Shown one piece after another: positions 17,062 to 25,382 of a stretch of 64,000 bases of DNA. A model generated the notes under the pieces. The model made no database searches. It worked only from the letters and a program-made list of their open reading frames with translations, and was not told the origin of the DNA. Where the stretch lies: positions 1-64,000 of the forward strand of contig CAVFGI010000005.1 of the NCBI GenBank assembly GCA_963621975.1, written 5' to 3'. Every line of letters starts with the position of its first letter. Position 1 is the first letter of the stretch. This stretch comes from UBA9732 sp963621975. GTDB taxonomy: Bacteria > Spirochaetota > Spirochaetia > Sphaerochaetales > Sphaerochaetaceae. The translations under genes and the position numbers were made by a program.

Positions 17062-18530
17062 CTCTTAAATCTACTCTTGTTTGCTCTGCCGCGCTTTTTA
17101 CCTGTGTTTGATCTGGTTGTTCTTTGCGTTCTTGGCGTTCTTACCCTACGTCTTTCCCTAGGTTTTTCTCTGTCATATAGATCTTCAATGTCCTGATATT
17201 TGCTCTTATCTAAAGAATTTCCATAGCGTTCTGCAAGAAGGGCTGTTATTACATTTGTTGGATGATGCTCTGAGCAGAGTTTTTTTGCCATTGAATAGAG
17301 AGAATCTTCATACAACCCATTTTCTGCATTTTTGATGTTGTCATAAAGATCTGTTTGAAGCATCTTACGTTTTTGAGCCATGAGCTCTTCTATTGTTGGG
17401 ATGCGGACCTTAACAATATCGGACTTGGCAATGCGTTTGATGAAGGCTAGCTTTCTGAATTCGCGTGGTGTGACGAATGTGACAGCTAGACCTTCTTTGC
17501 CTGCTCTGCCGGTGCGACCTACACGGTGGATGTAGCTTTCTGGCTCATCTGGGAGGCTGTAGTTGACAACATGGGTCATGTCTGGGATGTCTAGACCACG
17601 TGCAGCTACGTCTGTGGCTACTAGAATGCTAATTCTGTGCTCACGCATTTTATGGATGATTAGTTCGCGTTGTACTTGGCTGAGGTCTCCGTGGAGGACT
17701 TCTGCATTGTAGCCAGCAGAGATGAGTTTTGAGCCTATTTCATCGCACTGTATTTTTGTTTTGCAAAACACAAGACCGTAAAAATTGGGGGCCATGTCAA
17801 TTGTACGGCAAAGTGCTTCAAATTTATCCTCTTCAAAAAGTTCATAGTAGACTTGCCTAGTTAGTGTGCTTGTCATGTCTTGGGTTTGAACCTTGACCAC
17901 CTCGTAGTCTTTCATAAAGTTCTGGGCAAGCTTCTTAATTGGCTCTGGCATGGTGGCAGAAAAACATAGCATTTGTTTATCTGTAGGCATTTTAGCTAGA
18001 ATTTTTTCAATATCCTCTATAAAACCCATGTTGAACATTTCATCGGCTTCATCAAGTATGCAAAATTTAATGGAATCAAGTTTTAGTGTTTCCCTCTCAA
18101 GATGGTCTTGAATTCTTCCCGGGGTGCCTACAATTACATCAGCACCTTCTTTGAGTCCTTTGAATTGAAGATTATAGGATGCACCACCATAAATGGCGAT
18201 GGTCCGAATATTTCTGTTTTCTCCAAGGCTTTTTATTTCATCGCAAACCTGAATACAAAGCTCTCTTGTTGGAACCAAAACTAAAGCTCTTGTTGTATGT
18301 TGATTTTTTTTGCCTTGCCAGGTGTCCAGTTTCTCCAAAATTGGAAGAGCAAATGTTGCGGTTTTTCCTGTTCCTGTCTGTGCTTGTCCAATTAAATCTT
18401 TTTTTTCTTTTAGTAAAATTGGGATACATCTTTTTTGAATTTCTGTTGGATGTTCAAAGCCCTTTTTTTCAATTGCCTCAATACTTTTTTCTGAGAGGCC
18501 TAAGTCAATAAATTCTTGTATATTCTGCAT
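17058..18530 (-). CDS. DEAD-box RNA helicase
   Basis: ATP-dependent RNA helicase of the CsdA/DeaD group, acting in ribosome assembly and RNA turnover. All motifs are present: Q motif (GFEHPTEIQ), AQTGTGKTA, PTRELCIQV, GTPGR, DEAD in LDEADEM, SAT, and HRVGRTGRAG in the second RecA domain. A C-terminal extension ends in a very basic Arg/Lys/Thr-rich tail, typical for RNA binding. Two starts are possible: the ATG at 18530 (weak GGAAA upstream) or an in-frame TTG at 18551 that lies exactly 6 bases after TATAGT, as in the leaderless genes here. I use the ATG. About 490 residues. Confidence 0.92.
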   Translation of the reverse strand: MQNIQEFIDLGLSEKSIEAIEKKGFEHPTEIQKRCIPILLKEKKDLIGQAQTGTGKTATFALPILEKLDTWQGKKNQHTTRALVLVPTRELCIQVCDEIKSLGENRNIRTIAIYGGASYNLQFKGLKEGADVIVGTPGRIQDHLERETLKLDSIKFCILDEADEMFNMGFIEDIEKILAKMPTDKQMLCFSATMPEPIKKLAQNFMKDYEVVKVQTQDMTSTLTRQVYYELFEEDKFEALCRTIDMAPNFYGLVFCKTKIQCDEIGSKLISAGYNAEVLHGDLSQVQRELIIHKMREHRISILVATDVAARGLDIPDMTHVVNYSLPDEPESYIHRVGRTGRAGKEGLAVTFVTPREFRKLAFIKRIAKSDIVKVRIPTIEELMAQKRKMLQTDLYDNIKNAENGLYEDSLYSMAKKLCSEHHPTNVITALLAERYGNSLDKSKYQDIEDLYDREKPRERRRVRTPRTQRTTRSNTGKKRGRANKSRFKS

Positions 18531-18663
18531 TTCTATAGTTTCCAAGTTCAAGTTTATACTATACAGTAGTGCTCTTCTTCAAGTGTCTTGAAAAAGAAAA
18601 AGCAGTGGTTTTGCACTTTTTGTTTGAACTTAATAGTAGAGTTCGTCAAAAGGAGAAACTGCT

Positions 18664-19035
18664 ATGAACGAGATTCTGAAAAAGGGAGTATGTCCTAATA
18701 CTTTGTGTAAATGGCATCACAAGCAAAATTTACCTAAAGAGTACAGGTGGTATAAAAGCCATGGCTACTATGAAACTAAGCAACATAAGAAAATTCCTAG
18801 GTACGTTTGTACAAATTGTGGGAGGACATTTACTTTGCGTACTGGAGCCAACCATTGGCACTTACGTGACGATTCTATTGATATACGAGAATTGGCTCTT
18901 CAGTGGTCTAATGGTGGCACAATTTGCGAGATGGCTAAAAAATACGGAGTCAGCACTCAAACAATTAGAACCAGATTAAAACGATACTGTGACTACATCA
19001 AAACGCATTGGGAGGGCGGTTTTAGTATTGAGTAA
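18664..19035 (+). CDS. Zinc-ribbon plus helix-turn-helix protein, InsA/transposase-N-terminus-like
   Basis: 123 residues with AGGAG before the ATG. Cysteine pairs at CPNTLC and CTNCGRTF frame a zinc ribbon of about 45 residues, followed by a helix-turn-helix (GGTICEMAKKYGVSTQTIRTRLKRY). This two-part layout is that of InsA of IS1 and of the N-terminal domain of several transposases. No catalytic DDE/RNase H domain follows in any frame and no terminal inverted repeats are seen, so it is either a solo DNA-binding protein or what is left of an insertion sequence. It lies between convergent neighbours and reads as an intact gene. Confidence 0.65.
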   Translation: MNEILKKGVCPNTLCKWHHKQNLPKEYRWYKSHGYYETKQHKKIPRYVCTNCGRTFTLRTGANHWHLRDDSIDIRELALQWSNGGTICEMAKKYGVSTQTIRTRLKRYCDYIKTHWEGGFSIE

Positions 19036-19066
19036 CTTCGTGGTTTCTGCTATCCATTCTTTATTC

Positions 19067-20638
19067 TTAGTTCGTTGTTGTGCTGGAGGAGAAAAGCTGT
19101 GTCCAGAACTGAACATAGAAGTTGTCAGTGAACTTGTCACTAAGAAGGATTGCATAGAACTTGTCGTTTACTACCTGTGAAGACGCATAGTAGTTGTAGT
19201 AGGCACTGATAAGAGATGACATTGAAGCATCCTGATCATTAACTTCTGTGACCTTAGCAATCATATACTTGCTGTTACTTGTGATTGCACCAGTTACATA
19301 ACCTACCTCAGCTGTGAAGAGTTCTCTTGAAATGCTTTCATCTTCAGTAGCGGTAGCAAGATAGCCATTGGTGTCATAATACTCAATACCAAGGAGATAC
19401 TGGCTATCTCCAATATTGTTAGACACAGAAGAAACTGTTTGTATTTCAGCATTGCAAGATTCAGCAGCAGCCTCAAAATCTGTCTGTGCAAGTTCTGCAA
19501 TTGTAGAAATCTGTGATTCAATATAAGCAGTAATTGTTTCTTCTTCGTTGCTGTTGATGTAAGACTTAACATCTGTAAGAGTATCTTCGTCAGTGAAGTC
19601 AGCAGGAACAATCTTTGAGTCAACTTTGTAAATTGCCCAACCAGTAGTTGTTTGAATTGGTTCTGAATAGCTTCCCATTTCAAGAGCAACAATCTTGTCA
19701 AGATCAGCAGAATCAGAAAGTGTTGTTGCAAGAGCATACAATCTAATTTCACCAGCTACGCCACCCTCTGAAGCATAGGAATCTGTAGAGTAGAGGCTAA
19801 CTTCATCGGTCCATGCTAAACCTGAATTAAGATCTGCATATGCTTGATTGATTTTTTCTTTATCTGAATTTGAAATCATTGAAAGGCTTACACTCTTAAA
19901 GAGATCTTCATTTGCCTTTCCGTATTCTGCTGCCAAATCATTTGGATAAGCGTTGTAGTCAACAACAAAGTATTCAAAAGATCTAGACTTGCCAGCCATT
20001 TGAGAGACAAAATTCCTTTCTGCATCAGAAACAATTGCTGAGCTATAGTCTGAAAGAACTACCTGATAAGGATAGATGCTTGTGTAATAAGAATTGACAA
20101 GAATTCTTGATGACTCTGCTGTTGATTTGTAGACTTCTTCACTGAAGTTTCCATCAGAATCGTTATAAACACCGGTAGAAATGATTAACTCGTTAACCAG
20201 CTCTTGAGGTGCGGCAATCTTTGCTGCCTGAGCATCTTCCGATATTGCTGTGAAAATAACCTGCTGCTGATAAGCAGAGTAGTAGCTTTGCATCATTGTT
20301 GAATAGTCATTGCTAAGATAAGCTGTCTGGAAGCTACTATCATTCATCAGCGTATTGTAGAATACGTTGTTTGTCTCAATTTTGATTGCTTTTCCGTTGT
20401 AGTATCCCCAAGCATTAGAATCTTCACTCTTGCTCTGAGAAATCATAATGATGATGTAGTAAAGGCCTCCAATCATCAAAAGTGCAAGAATTGCAATAAT
20501 AACGGTAGTGATAATTCTTTTTGCTGTCCAAGGTTCACTATCTTTCTTAGCCTTTTTGGGTTTTGTTTCCATTACCTTCAGTGTTGTGTTTTTTTCTTCT
20601 TTTTTTACTTCTTCTGAAGGGACATTCTTATCTGCCAT
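19067..20638 (-). CDS. Membrane-anchored SurA/PrsA-like peptidyl-prolyl isomerase or foldase
   Basis: 523 residues, GAGG before the ATG. A Lys/Glu-rich cytoplasmic leader of about 40 residues precedes one transmembrane helix (ITTVIIAILALLMIGGLYYI), so the body faces the periplasm. The body resembles SurA_N_3/parvulin-type chaperones: an N-terminal helical chaperone region, then a segment (LAWTDEVSLYSTD...GEIRLYALATTL...MGSYSEPIQTTTGWAIYKV) that matches the parvulin core pattern of G..S.P..T..G..I..V. It would help fold exported or outer-membrane proteins. The isomerase active site is not certain. It is transcribed alone, facing the zinc-ribbon gene. Confidence 0.75.
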   Translation of the reverse strand: MADKNVPSEEVKKEEKNTTLKVMETKPKKAKKDSEPWTAKRIITTVIIAILALLMIGGLYYIIIMISQSKSEDSNAWGYYNGKAIKIETNNVFYNTLMNDSSFQTAYLSNDYSTMMQSYYSAYQQQVIFTAISEDAQAAKIAAPQELVNELIISTGVYNDSDGNFSEEVYKSTAESSRILVNSYYTSIYPYQVVLSDYSSAIVSDAERNFVSQMAGKSRSFEYFVVDYNAYPNDLAAEYGKANEDLFKSVSLSMISNSDKEKINQAYADLNSGLAWTDEVSLYSTDSYASEGGVAGEIRLYALATTLSDSADLDKIVALEMGSYSEPIQTTTGWAIYKVDSKIVPADFTDEDTLTDVKSYINSNEEETITAYIESQISTIAELAQTDFEAAAESCNAEIQTVSSVSNNIGDSQYLLGIEYYDTNGYLATATEDESISRELFTAEVGYVTGAITSNSKYMIAKVTEVNDQDASMSSLISAYYNYYASSQVVNDKFYAILLSDKFTDNFYVQFWTQLFSSSTTTN

Positions 20639-20755
20639 GGAAGACCTCTTTATAAAATTAGTATAGTTTTCTAATGTAGTCCAAAGATGGACACTCCATA
20701 CAAAGATATCATCATATTGTGTGTAGTGTCAATCAAAACTAACTTCTAGCCAGCA

Positions 20756-20784
20756 TTGACAGGCCAAATTAAAAACCCTATAGT
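20756..20784 (+). promoter_or_regulatory. Near-consensus promoter of tRNA-Pro
   Basis: TTGACA (20756-20761), a 17-base spacer and TATAGT (20779-20784), 37 bases before the tRNA. This is the best sigma70 promoter in the window. Confidence 0.85.
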
Positions 20785-20821
20785 TCAAGGGCAAAAATGC
20801 GGTTTTTCGCATTGCGTTTTT

Positions 20822-20894
20822 CGGGTAGTAGCGCAGGGGCTAGCGCACTTGGTTCGGGACCAAGGGGTCGGTGGTTCAAATCCACTTTACCCGA
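20822..20894 (+). tRNA. tRNA-Pro (anticodon CGG)
   Basis: A full cloverleaf can be drawn: acceptor CGGGTAG / TTACCCG (one G-T pair), D stem GCGC / GCGC, anticodon stem CTTGG / CCAAG around TTCGGGA giving CGG with the proline-typical G37, and T arm GGTGG TTCAAAT CCACT. The discriminator is A and the CCA end is not encoded. It reads CCG codons. Confidence 0.95.
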
Positions 20895-20901
20895 GGGGTC
20901 G

Positions 20902-20944
20902 AAGTTGTGTTAAATTTTAGCGCGAATAAAATTTAACACAACTT
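20902..20944. terminator. Large perfect inverted repeat, bidirectional terminator
   Basis: An 18-base arm (20902-20919, starting AAGTTGTG) is the exact reverse complement of 20927-20944, with a 7-base loop GCGCGAA. It can end tRNA-Pro transcripts on the plus strand and trxB transcripts on the minus strand. One arm matches the last codons and downstream bases of trxB. Confidence 0.75.
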
Positions 20945-21070
20945 CTCTAGTGTTGAAGTGGAATTTTAGCGCGAATAAAATTTAACATAGCTTCTCTAGT
21001 GTTGAAGTCCTGGTGTTGAAGTGGAATTTTAGCGCGGATAAAGCGTGAGTAAAATTTAACACAACTTGTC
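20910..21070. repeat. Tandem copies of the trxB 3' end
   Basis: The block ATTTTAGCGCG begins at 20914, 20963 and 21026, and each copy continues into AAAATTTAACA and CTTCTCTAGTGTTGAAGT. The first two copies are 49 bases apart; the third is 63 away because a 14-base part (GTGTTGAAGT) is itself duplicated. The last copy contains the trxB stop codon and final codons, so the array looks like repeated duplication of that gene's end. Confidence 0.75.
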
Positions 21071-21979
21071 TATATACTCGCTGACATAATGAGCTGCCAC
21101 TGCACCATCTGCTGCTGCTGTAACAATTTGCCTAAATGGAGTATCTCTTACATCTCCAATTGCAAACAAGCCGGGAACATTTGTCATCATTTCTTTGTTT
21201 GTCTTGACATATCCAGATTCATCTTTATCGCAGAAAGGCACCAACTGGTTTTGTGGACTATTACCAACAAAAACAAAAACTCCATCATAATCTTCCGTAA
21301 ACTGTGCTCCAGTTTCCTTGTTCTGAAATGTTACGGACTTAACCTTATTGTTTTCTCCATTGATTGAAACAACAACAGTGTTCATAAGAGTCTTGATTCC
21401 TGCTGTTTTTTTCATAGCATCAACAATTGAAGCCTGAGCACGGAATTTATCCCTTCTATGACAAACTGTGATATCTGAGCTGAGTTTTGCAAGATACATT
21501 GCTTCTTGACATGCACTGTCTCCGCCTCCACAAACAAGGATCTTCTTGTTCCTGAAAAAGGGACCGTCGCAGGTGGCACAATAACTGACACCATGGCCCG
21601 TAAGCTCTAATTCTCCTGGAACACCAAGATTTTTGTGTTTTGCTCCTGTAGCAAGCACAACCGCTTTAGCCTCGTAATCACCATCACTGGTTTTTACAAC
21701 AAAAGTGCCATTTTCTTGAACCTTAATTTCAGAAACAGATGCATAGACTGTAATACAACCAAAGGCTTCTGCCTGAGACTCAAATTTCTGGGCCAACTCA
21801 AAACCACTTACTTTGCCAAGACCAGGATAGTTTTCAATCTCATCAATAATCATTGCCTGACCACCAGTGGAGAGTTCTTCAATTATTACGGTATCGCGTC
21901 CAGCCCTAGCACTGTACTGTCCACATGCAAGTCCAGCTGGACCGCCACCTATTATTATTACCTCGTGGTTTTTAGTCAT
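21056..21979 (-). CDS. trxB: Thioredoxin reductase
   Basis: NADPH-dependent flavoprotein that reduces thioredoxin in the cytoplasm. 307 residues from the ATG at 21979, chosen for its AAGGAG; the longer frame would add 15 residues inside tsaB. It has the N-terminal FAD site GGGPAGLACGQY, the redox-active pair CATC in SYCATCDGPFF, an NADPH-binding GGGDSA, and the C-terminal FAD motif GLFAIGDVRD. The start overlaps the end of tsaB by 8 bases. Its 3' end has been copied into the downstream repeat array. Confidence 0.94.
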   Translation of the reverse strand: MTKNHEVIIIGGGPAGLACGQYSARAGRDTVIIEELSTGGQAMIIDEIENYPGLGKVSGFELAQKFESQAEAFGCITVYASVSEIKVQENGTFVVKTSDGDYEAKAVVLATGAKHKNLGVPGELELTGHGVSYCATCDGPFFRNKKILVCGGGDSACQEAMYLAKLSSDITVCHRRDKFRAQASIVDAMKKTAGIKTLMNTVVVSINGENNKVKSVTFQNKETGAQFTEDYDGVFVFVGNSPQNQLVPFCDKDESGYVKTNKEMMTNVPGLFAIGDVRDTPFRQIVTAAADGAVAAHYVSEYIDKLC

Positions 21980-22718
21980 TGGTTGTATTCTCCTTGTTTT
22001 TCTCTTCCAACGCAAGTTCAGCATCGCTCTTTCTTAGATATACAGGCCCTTGTCCAATATCGTCGCCACCCTTGGTTTCATACTGTTTAAGTCCTAGTTC
22101 TAAAATTGCATTAGCAATGGCCTCATTTGCCATTGTATTAGCAAAAATTTGCTTATAACCCAGTTCAGAGGACATTGAATATAAGTTTTTAAGTATCTCA
22201 GCAAAGGTCTTTGCATCAGGCCCAACAACCTGAATTTTGCTGTATTTTTTTAACGCGGAGACTAAGTCTGTCTCTGTTCCATCTATATCTTCAGTTAGTC
22301 TTATAGTGGTTTTGTTTCCGTTTGTATCTACGGTTTGCTCAAAGGCGGCTAAATACCAGCGTTGTTTCTTTGCATTAATAGCAGAGACAATTGCACCATC
22401 AAATCCATCTGAACAAGAAGCATATGCTTCAAGAGTTGAAACTGAAACAATTGGTTTGTTCAGCGCAAAAGCCATACCCTTAAAGGCCGCCATTCCAATT
22501 CTAAGACCAGTGAAAGAACCTGGGCCTCTAGTGCACATCAATAAATCTACATCCTTTGTATCAATGTTTGCATCTTTGCAAAGCTCAACAACTGTTGGCA
22601 CGAGTTTTTCTGAGTGTTGAACGCTTTTCCCTTGTGTTCTTCTTATTTCTGAAAAAGAATCTGTGTAAATTGCAACGGTAAGTGCTTGTGAAGAGGTATC
22701 TGTAACAAGAATATTCAT
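21972..22718 (-). CDS. tsaB: tRNA threonylcarbamoyladenosine biosynthesis protein TsaB
   Basis: Scaffold of the TsaB-TsaD-TsaE complex that makes t6A37 in tRNAs reading ANN codons. An ASKHA-fold, catalytically inactive paralogue of TsaD: N-terminus NILVTDTSSQALTVAIY, then VQHSEKLVPTV and the core signature TRGPGSFTGLRIGMAAFKG. 248 residues, near the family norm, with AGGGAGAC upstream. It lies between tsaE (47 bases upstream) and trxB (8-base overlap) in a minus-strand operon. Confidence 0.94.
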   Translation of the reverse strand: MNILVTDTSSQALTVAIYTDSFSEIRRTQGKSVQHSEKLVPTVVELCKDANIDTKDVDLLMCTRGPGSFTGLRIGMAAFKGMAFALNKPIVSVSTLEAYASCSDGFDGAIVSAINAKKQRWYLAAFEQTVDTNGNKTTIRLTEDIDGTETDLVSALKKYSKIQVVGPDAKTFAEILKNLYSMSSELGYKQIFANTMANEAIANAILELGLKQYETKGGDDIGQGPVYLRKSDAELALEEKNKENTTND

Positions 22719-22736
22719 TTTTATTTGTCTCCCTGT

Positions 22737-22758
22737 AGAGATTTTTGTAAAAACCTCT
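22737..22758. repeat. Copy of a dispersed GAGGTTTTT-type hairpin
   Basis: AGAGaTTTTT gt AAAAAcCTCT folds into a stem with one mismatch in the gap between tsaE and tsaB. It belongs to a hairpin family seen at five or six intergenic sites here (consensus GAGGTTTTTGCAAAAACCTC). Confidence 0.5.
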
Positions 22759-22765
22759 GTATACT

Positions 22766-23185
22766 TTATTTTCTGTCTATTTTCACCGTTCTACTTTGGT
22801 CCGGATTAACAGTAATGTTTATAAAAATAGTACCCTTTGGAAGCATTTCATTGATGATTTCGCTCCATTCTATGAGACATACGCCATTGGAGTAGAGCAT
22901 GTCTTCCCCTCCAATCATTTCAAAATCTTCTTGTGAAGTGATTCTGTAAAGATCCATGTGATACAATGGAAGTCTTCCATCATACTCTTGGACTAGGGTG
23001 AAAGTAGGGCTTACAATTGCTTCTTCTATGCCTAGACTTCTGGCAACTCCTCTAGCAAAAACCGTTTTTCCTGCTCCTAGGCTTCCTCTTAAGGAAATCA
23101 CCATTCCTGGTTTTGCTATTTCTCCAATTCTTTTACCCAAAGTTACCATATTGTCTTCAGTTTTGCATATTATTTCTTCATGCAT
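22766..23185 (-). CDS. tsaE: tRNA threonylcarbamoyladenosine biosynthesis ATPase TsaE
   Basis: P-loop ATPase that resets the TsaB-TsaD complex between catalytic cycles. 139 residues: Walker A SLRGSLGAGKTVFARG, the switch-like SPTFTLVQEY, DLYR and the C-terminal LIEWSE motif, all typical. GAGG precedes the ATG. First of two adjacent t6A genes; it begins 12 bases after the end of the TPR gene, so the four minus-strand genes from 24391 to 21056 probably form one transcript. Confidence 0.93.
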   Translation of the reverse strand: MHEEIICKTEDNMVTLGKRIGEIAKPGMVISLRGSLGAGKTVFARGVARSLGIEEAIVSPTFTLVQEYDGRLPLYHMDLYRITSQEDFEMIGGEDMLYSNGVCLIEWSEIINEMLPKGTIFINITVNPDQSRTVKIDRK

Positions 23186-23197
23186 TTTAATCCTCTT

Positions 23198-24391
23198 TCA
23201 AATTTCTATGTGAAATTTATTTTCTTCTTTTTCCTTTTTATGTAGTTCGTCAAATTGTTCGTCTGTATAGACTTCTTCATTAATGACTTCACCAATTTTA
23301 TCTCCAGTTTTTCTTTCATATTCCTGGATCAAGAATTTGAGTTGAGGATCTTCTGGGTCAATTGTTCTTGCTTTTTCAAGAAGTTCTCTACTTTCTGTAA
23401 ATTCATCATCTGAAAGATGTAAGAAGGCCAGATTTACTTTGTAAACAATATCGTCTTCATCTAAGTCTACTGCAATCTGTAAATAGTTCTTTGCAAGTTC
23501 AAGATCACCATGCTCACGGGCGCAGATTGATAACTCGTTATAGACTTCTGCATTATTGGACTCAAGTCTTAGGCTTTCAAGGAGGTCTTTTTGTGCTTCT
23601 TCGTAGTCTTCAAGGGTTCTCTTTGCCCATCCTCTGATGAAGTATGCTTCCCAAGACTTTTCTCCGCTTGCTAAGTATTTGTTGATTGCGGTGATGGCCT
23701 CGTCTGCACAACCCATCATCATTTTGTCATACGCATAGAGAATTTGGTCCTTGGAATCTAACATTTTATTGAAGTTTGCCAAAGTTTTTTCTGCCTGTTT
23801 GCGCTTTTTTTCGTCTTTTTCTAGTTTTACATAACGTGCAATGTTGTCGCGAGCGCTTTCAATATCGCCATGTCTCATGTGAAATGCAGATATCTCGCTA
23901 TATGCTGGAGCATAGTTAGGGTAGGTTTTAATGCATTCATTGAGAACCTGAATGATTTTATCGTCATACATATCGGCCTTAACGTGATTGGCCTTGTTGT
24001 GTAGTTCAACTGTCATTTGGGCGTATAAGACTGCAAGATTGATGTAGCTTTCTGGCGCTTTTGTGATGTTTTTGACCGCAAGCATGAGCTCTTGTGCAAA
24101 TTCAAATTCCTTTTTTTTGCTTTTGGAGATAGCTGCGAGGTTTAGTTCTTGGGCTACGTTGGGCTGCAGGCTGAGAAGTATGTCTCTATAGTAGTCAATG
24201 TCTTTGTTATCTGGATTCCATGCAAGTACTTTAATTAAGCCAGCTACTATGCTGTTAAAATCAATGTCTTCTGGCTTCTGTCCCGCTTGAAATTGTACGG
24301 GAAGAGGGGTGCTGGATTTGAGCACTGTATCACCAATTTTTCTGTCGCCGGGTAATGTAATGAATTGAATATCTTTAAGTTTTTCTATCAT
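23198..24391 (-). CDS. TPR-repeat protein
   Basis: 397 residues from the ATG at 24391; an upstream extension to 24565 reads as non-coding. After an N-terminal segment (IEKLKDIQFITLPGDRKIG) come at least eight TPR-like helical pairs, for example NYAPAYSEISAFHMRHGDIESA and NAEVYNELSICAREHGDLELA (each given in part), then an acidic, Glu-rich C-terminus. There is no signal peptide or membrane helix, so it is cytoplasmic. TPR proteins act as scaffolds; no partner is evident. The ATG lacks a Shine-Dalgarno and is preceded by a very A/T-rich stretch with -10-like sequence, so it may also be leaderless. Confidence 0.75.
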   Translation of the reverse strand: MIEKLKDIQFITLPGDRKIGDTVLKSSTPLPVQFQAGQKPEDIDFNSIVAGLIKVLAWNPDNKDIDYYRDILLSLQPNVAQELNLAAISKSKKKEFEFAQELMLAVKNITKAPESYINLAVLYAQMTVELHNKANHVKADMYDDKIIQVLNECIKTYPNYAPAYSEISAFHMRHGDIESARDNIARYVKLEKDEKKRKQAEKTLANFNKMLDSKDQILYAYDKMMMGCADEAITAINKYLASGEKSWEAYFIRGWAKRTLEDYEEAQKDLLESLRLESNNAEVYNELSICAREHGDLELAKNYLQIAVDLDEDDIVYKVNLAFLHLSDDEFTESRELLEKARTIDPEDPQLKFLIQEYERKTGDKIGEVINEEVYTDEQFDELHKKEKEENKFHIEI

Positions 24392-24476
24392 AATTATAAA
24401 TATATATCTTTTTCCCATGTGGATAAAGTGTATTTGAGTTAGCTTCCCTTGAGTGGGGATATTTTGGGAGGGATTT

Positions 24477-25217
24477 ATGTTGCCATACTTTGATGAAGAA
24501 GAGATGCTCAAACCTCGTTCAATTGTTAGTGAGCCCAATAATATACCTGATACCGTTATTATCATGTGGTCGTTTAGTCTATTTAGCGCATTAAAAGATC
24601 AATTCAAGTGTACAACCCTCTCAACCTTCAAATGCGGGGTGCGCTGCCCAGTGTACGGCTTTAAGTACAAAGGTCGTGACCTTGCTTGTATCCTTCTGCC
24701 TTATGGGTCCCCTGTTGTAGCTGGCTTTATTGAAGAGTATTTTGCTCGTGGGGTAAAACGTTTTGTGTGTATTGGAACTTGTGGCTCGTTATCATCAGCT
24801 ACGCAAGGTAAAATAATTGTACCTACTTATGCATACAGAGATGAAGGCACAAGTTGGCATTACGCTCCACACGATACCCCTTGGATTAAAGTGAAGACCG
24901 CTACTGAAACCTCAGCTATCTTAGATACGCTGGGCGTTCCTAATATCTGTGGTAAAGTTTGGACAAATGATGCCCTTTATAGAGAGACCCCTTCAGCTGT
25001 TAAACTCATGAAAGAGCAGGGCTGTCTTGCGGTTGAGATGGAATGTGCTGCAACCATGGCAGTCTCCCAATATAGAGGAGCCGCCTGTTATCAAATGCTT
25101 TTCCCAGCTGATCTATTTGAAGGCTCTTCCTGGGACTCTGGCTCCTTGGGCAAACGCAGTCGTTCAATGAACGACAACTTGGCCCAAATTGCCCTTGACG
25201 TGGCCGTTTTGGTCTAA
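24477..25217 (+). CDS. Nucleoside phosphorylase (uridine/purine phosphorylase family)
   Basis: Splits nucleosides with phosphate to give free base and (deoxy)ribose-1-phosphate for salvage. 246 residues from the ATG at 24477, with GGGAGGG upstream. The PNP_UDP_1 fold shows in PYGSPVVAGFIEEYFARGV, the phosphate/ribose-site CIGTCGSL, the substrate motif VEMECAATMAV and a late Asp-containing loop LFPADLFEGSSWD. The sequence is closest in style to uridine phosphorylases but base preference cannot be settled by eye. Monocistronic and divergent from the TPR gene. Confidence 0.85.
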   Translation: MLPYFDEEEMLKPRSIVSEPNNIPDTVIIMWSFSLFSALKDQFKCTTLSTFKCGVRCPVYGFKYKGRDLACILLPYGSPVVAGFIEEYFARGVKRFVCIGTCGSLSSATQGKIIVPTYAYRDEGTSWHYAPHDTPWIKVKTATETSAILDTLGVPNICGKVWTNDALYRETPSAVKLMKEQGCLAVEMECAATMAVSQYRGAACYQMLFPADLFEGSSWDSGSLGKRSRSMNDNLAQIALDVAVLV

Positions 25218-25370
25218 GGCAGGCTGCAAAAACCTTTAAGTCAAACCTTTTTTCGTTGTTTTGCCCCTTTCTTTGTGGCGAAAACGTTTCGTGTCTACTA
25301 ATTTTGGCCTGTTTTGAAAATTTTAGCAGAAAATTTCTACTATTTTTTTTAAAAACACTCGTTTTTAGTA

Positions 25371-25376
25371 TACAAT
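25371..25376 (+). promoter_or_regulatory. -10 box directly before a leaderless start
   Basis: TACAAT ends exactly 6 bases before the ATG at 25383; no ribosome site and no clear -35. Confidence 0.45.
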
Positions 25377-25382
25377 TGTCTC

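Noticed and set aside
20902..21070. CRISPR-like array
   Set aside because: Repeat spacing is uneven, the spacers are themselves repeated, and one unit contains the trxB stop codon; no cas genes.
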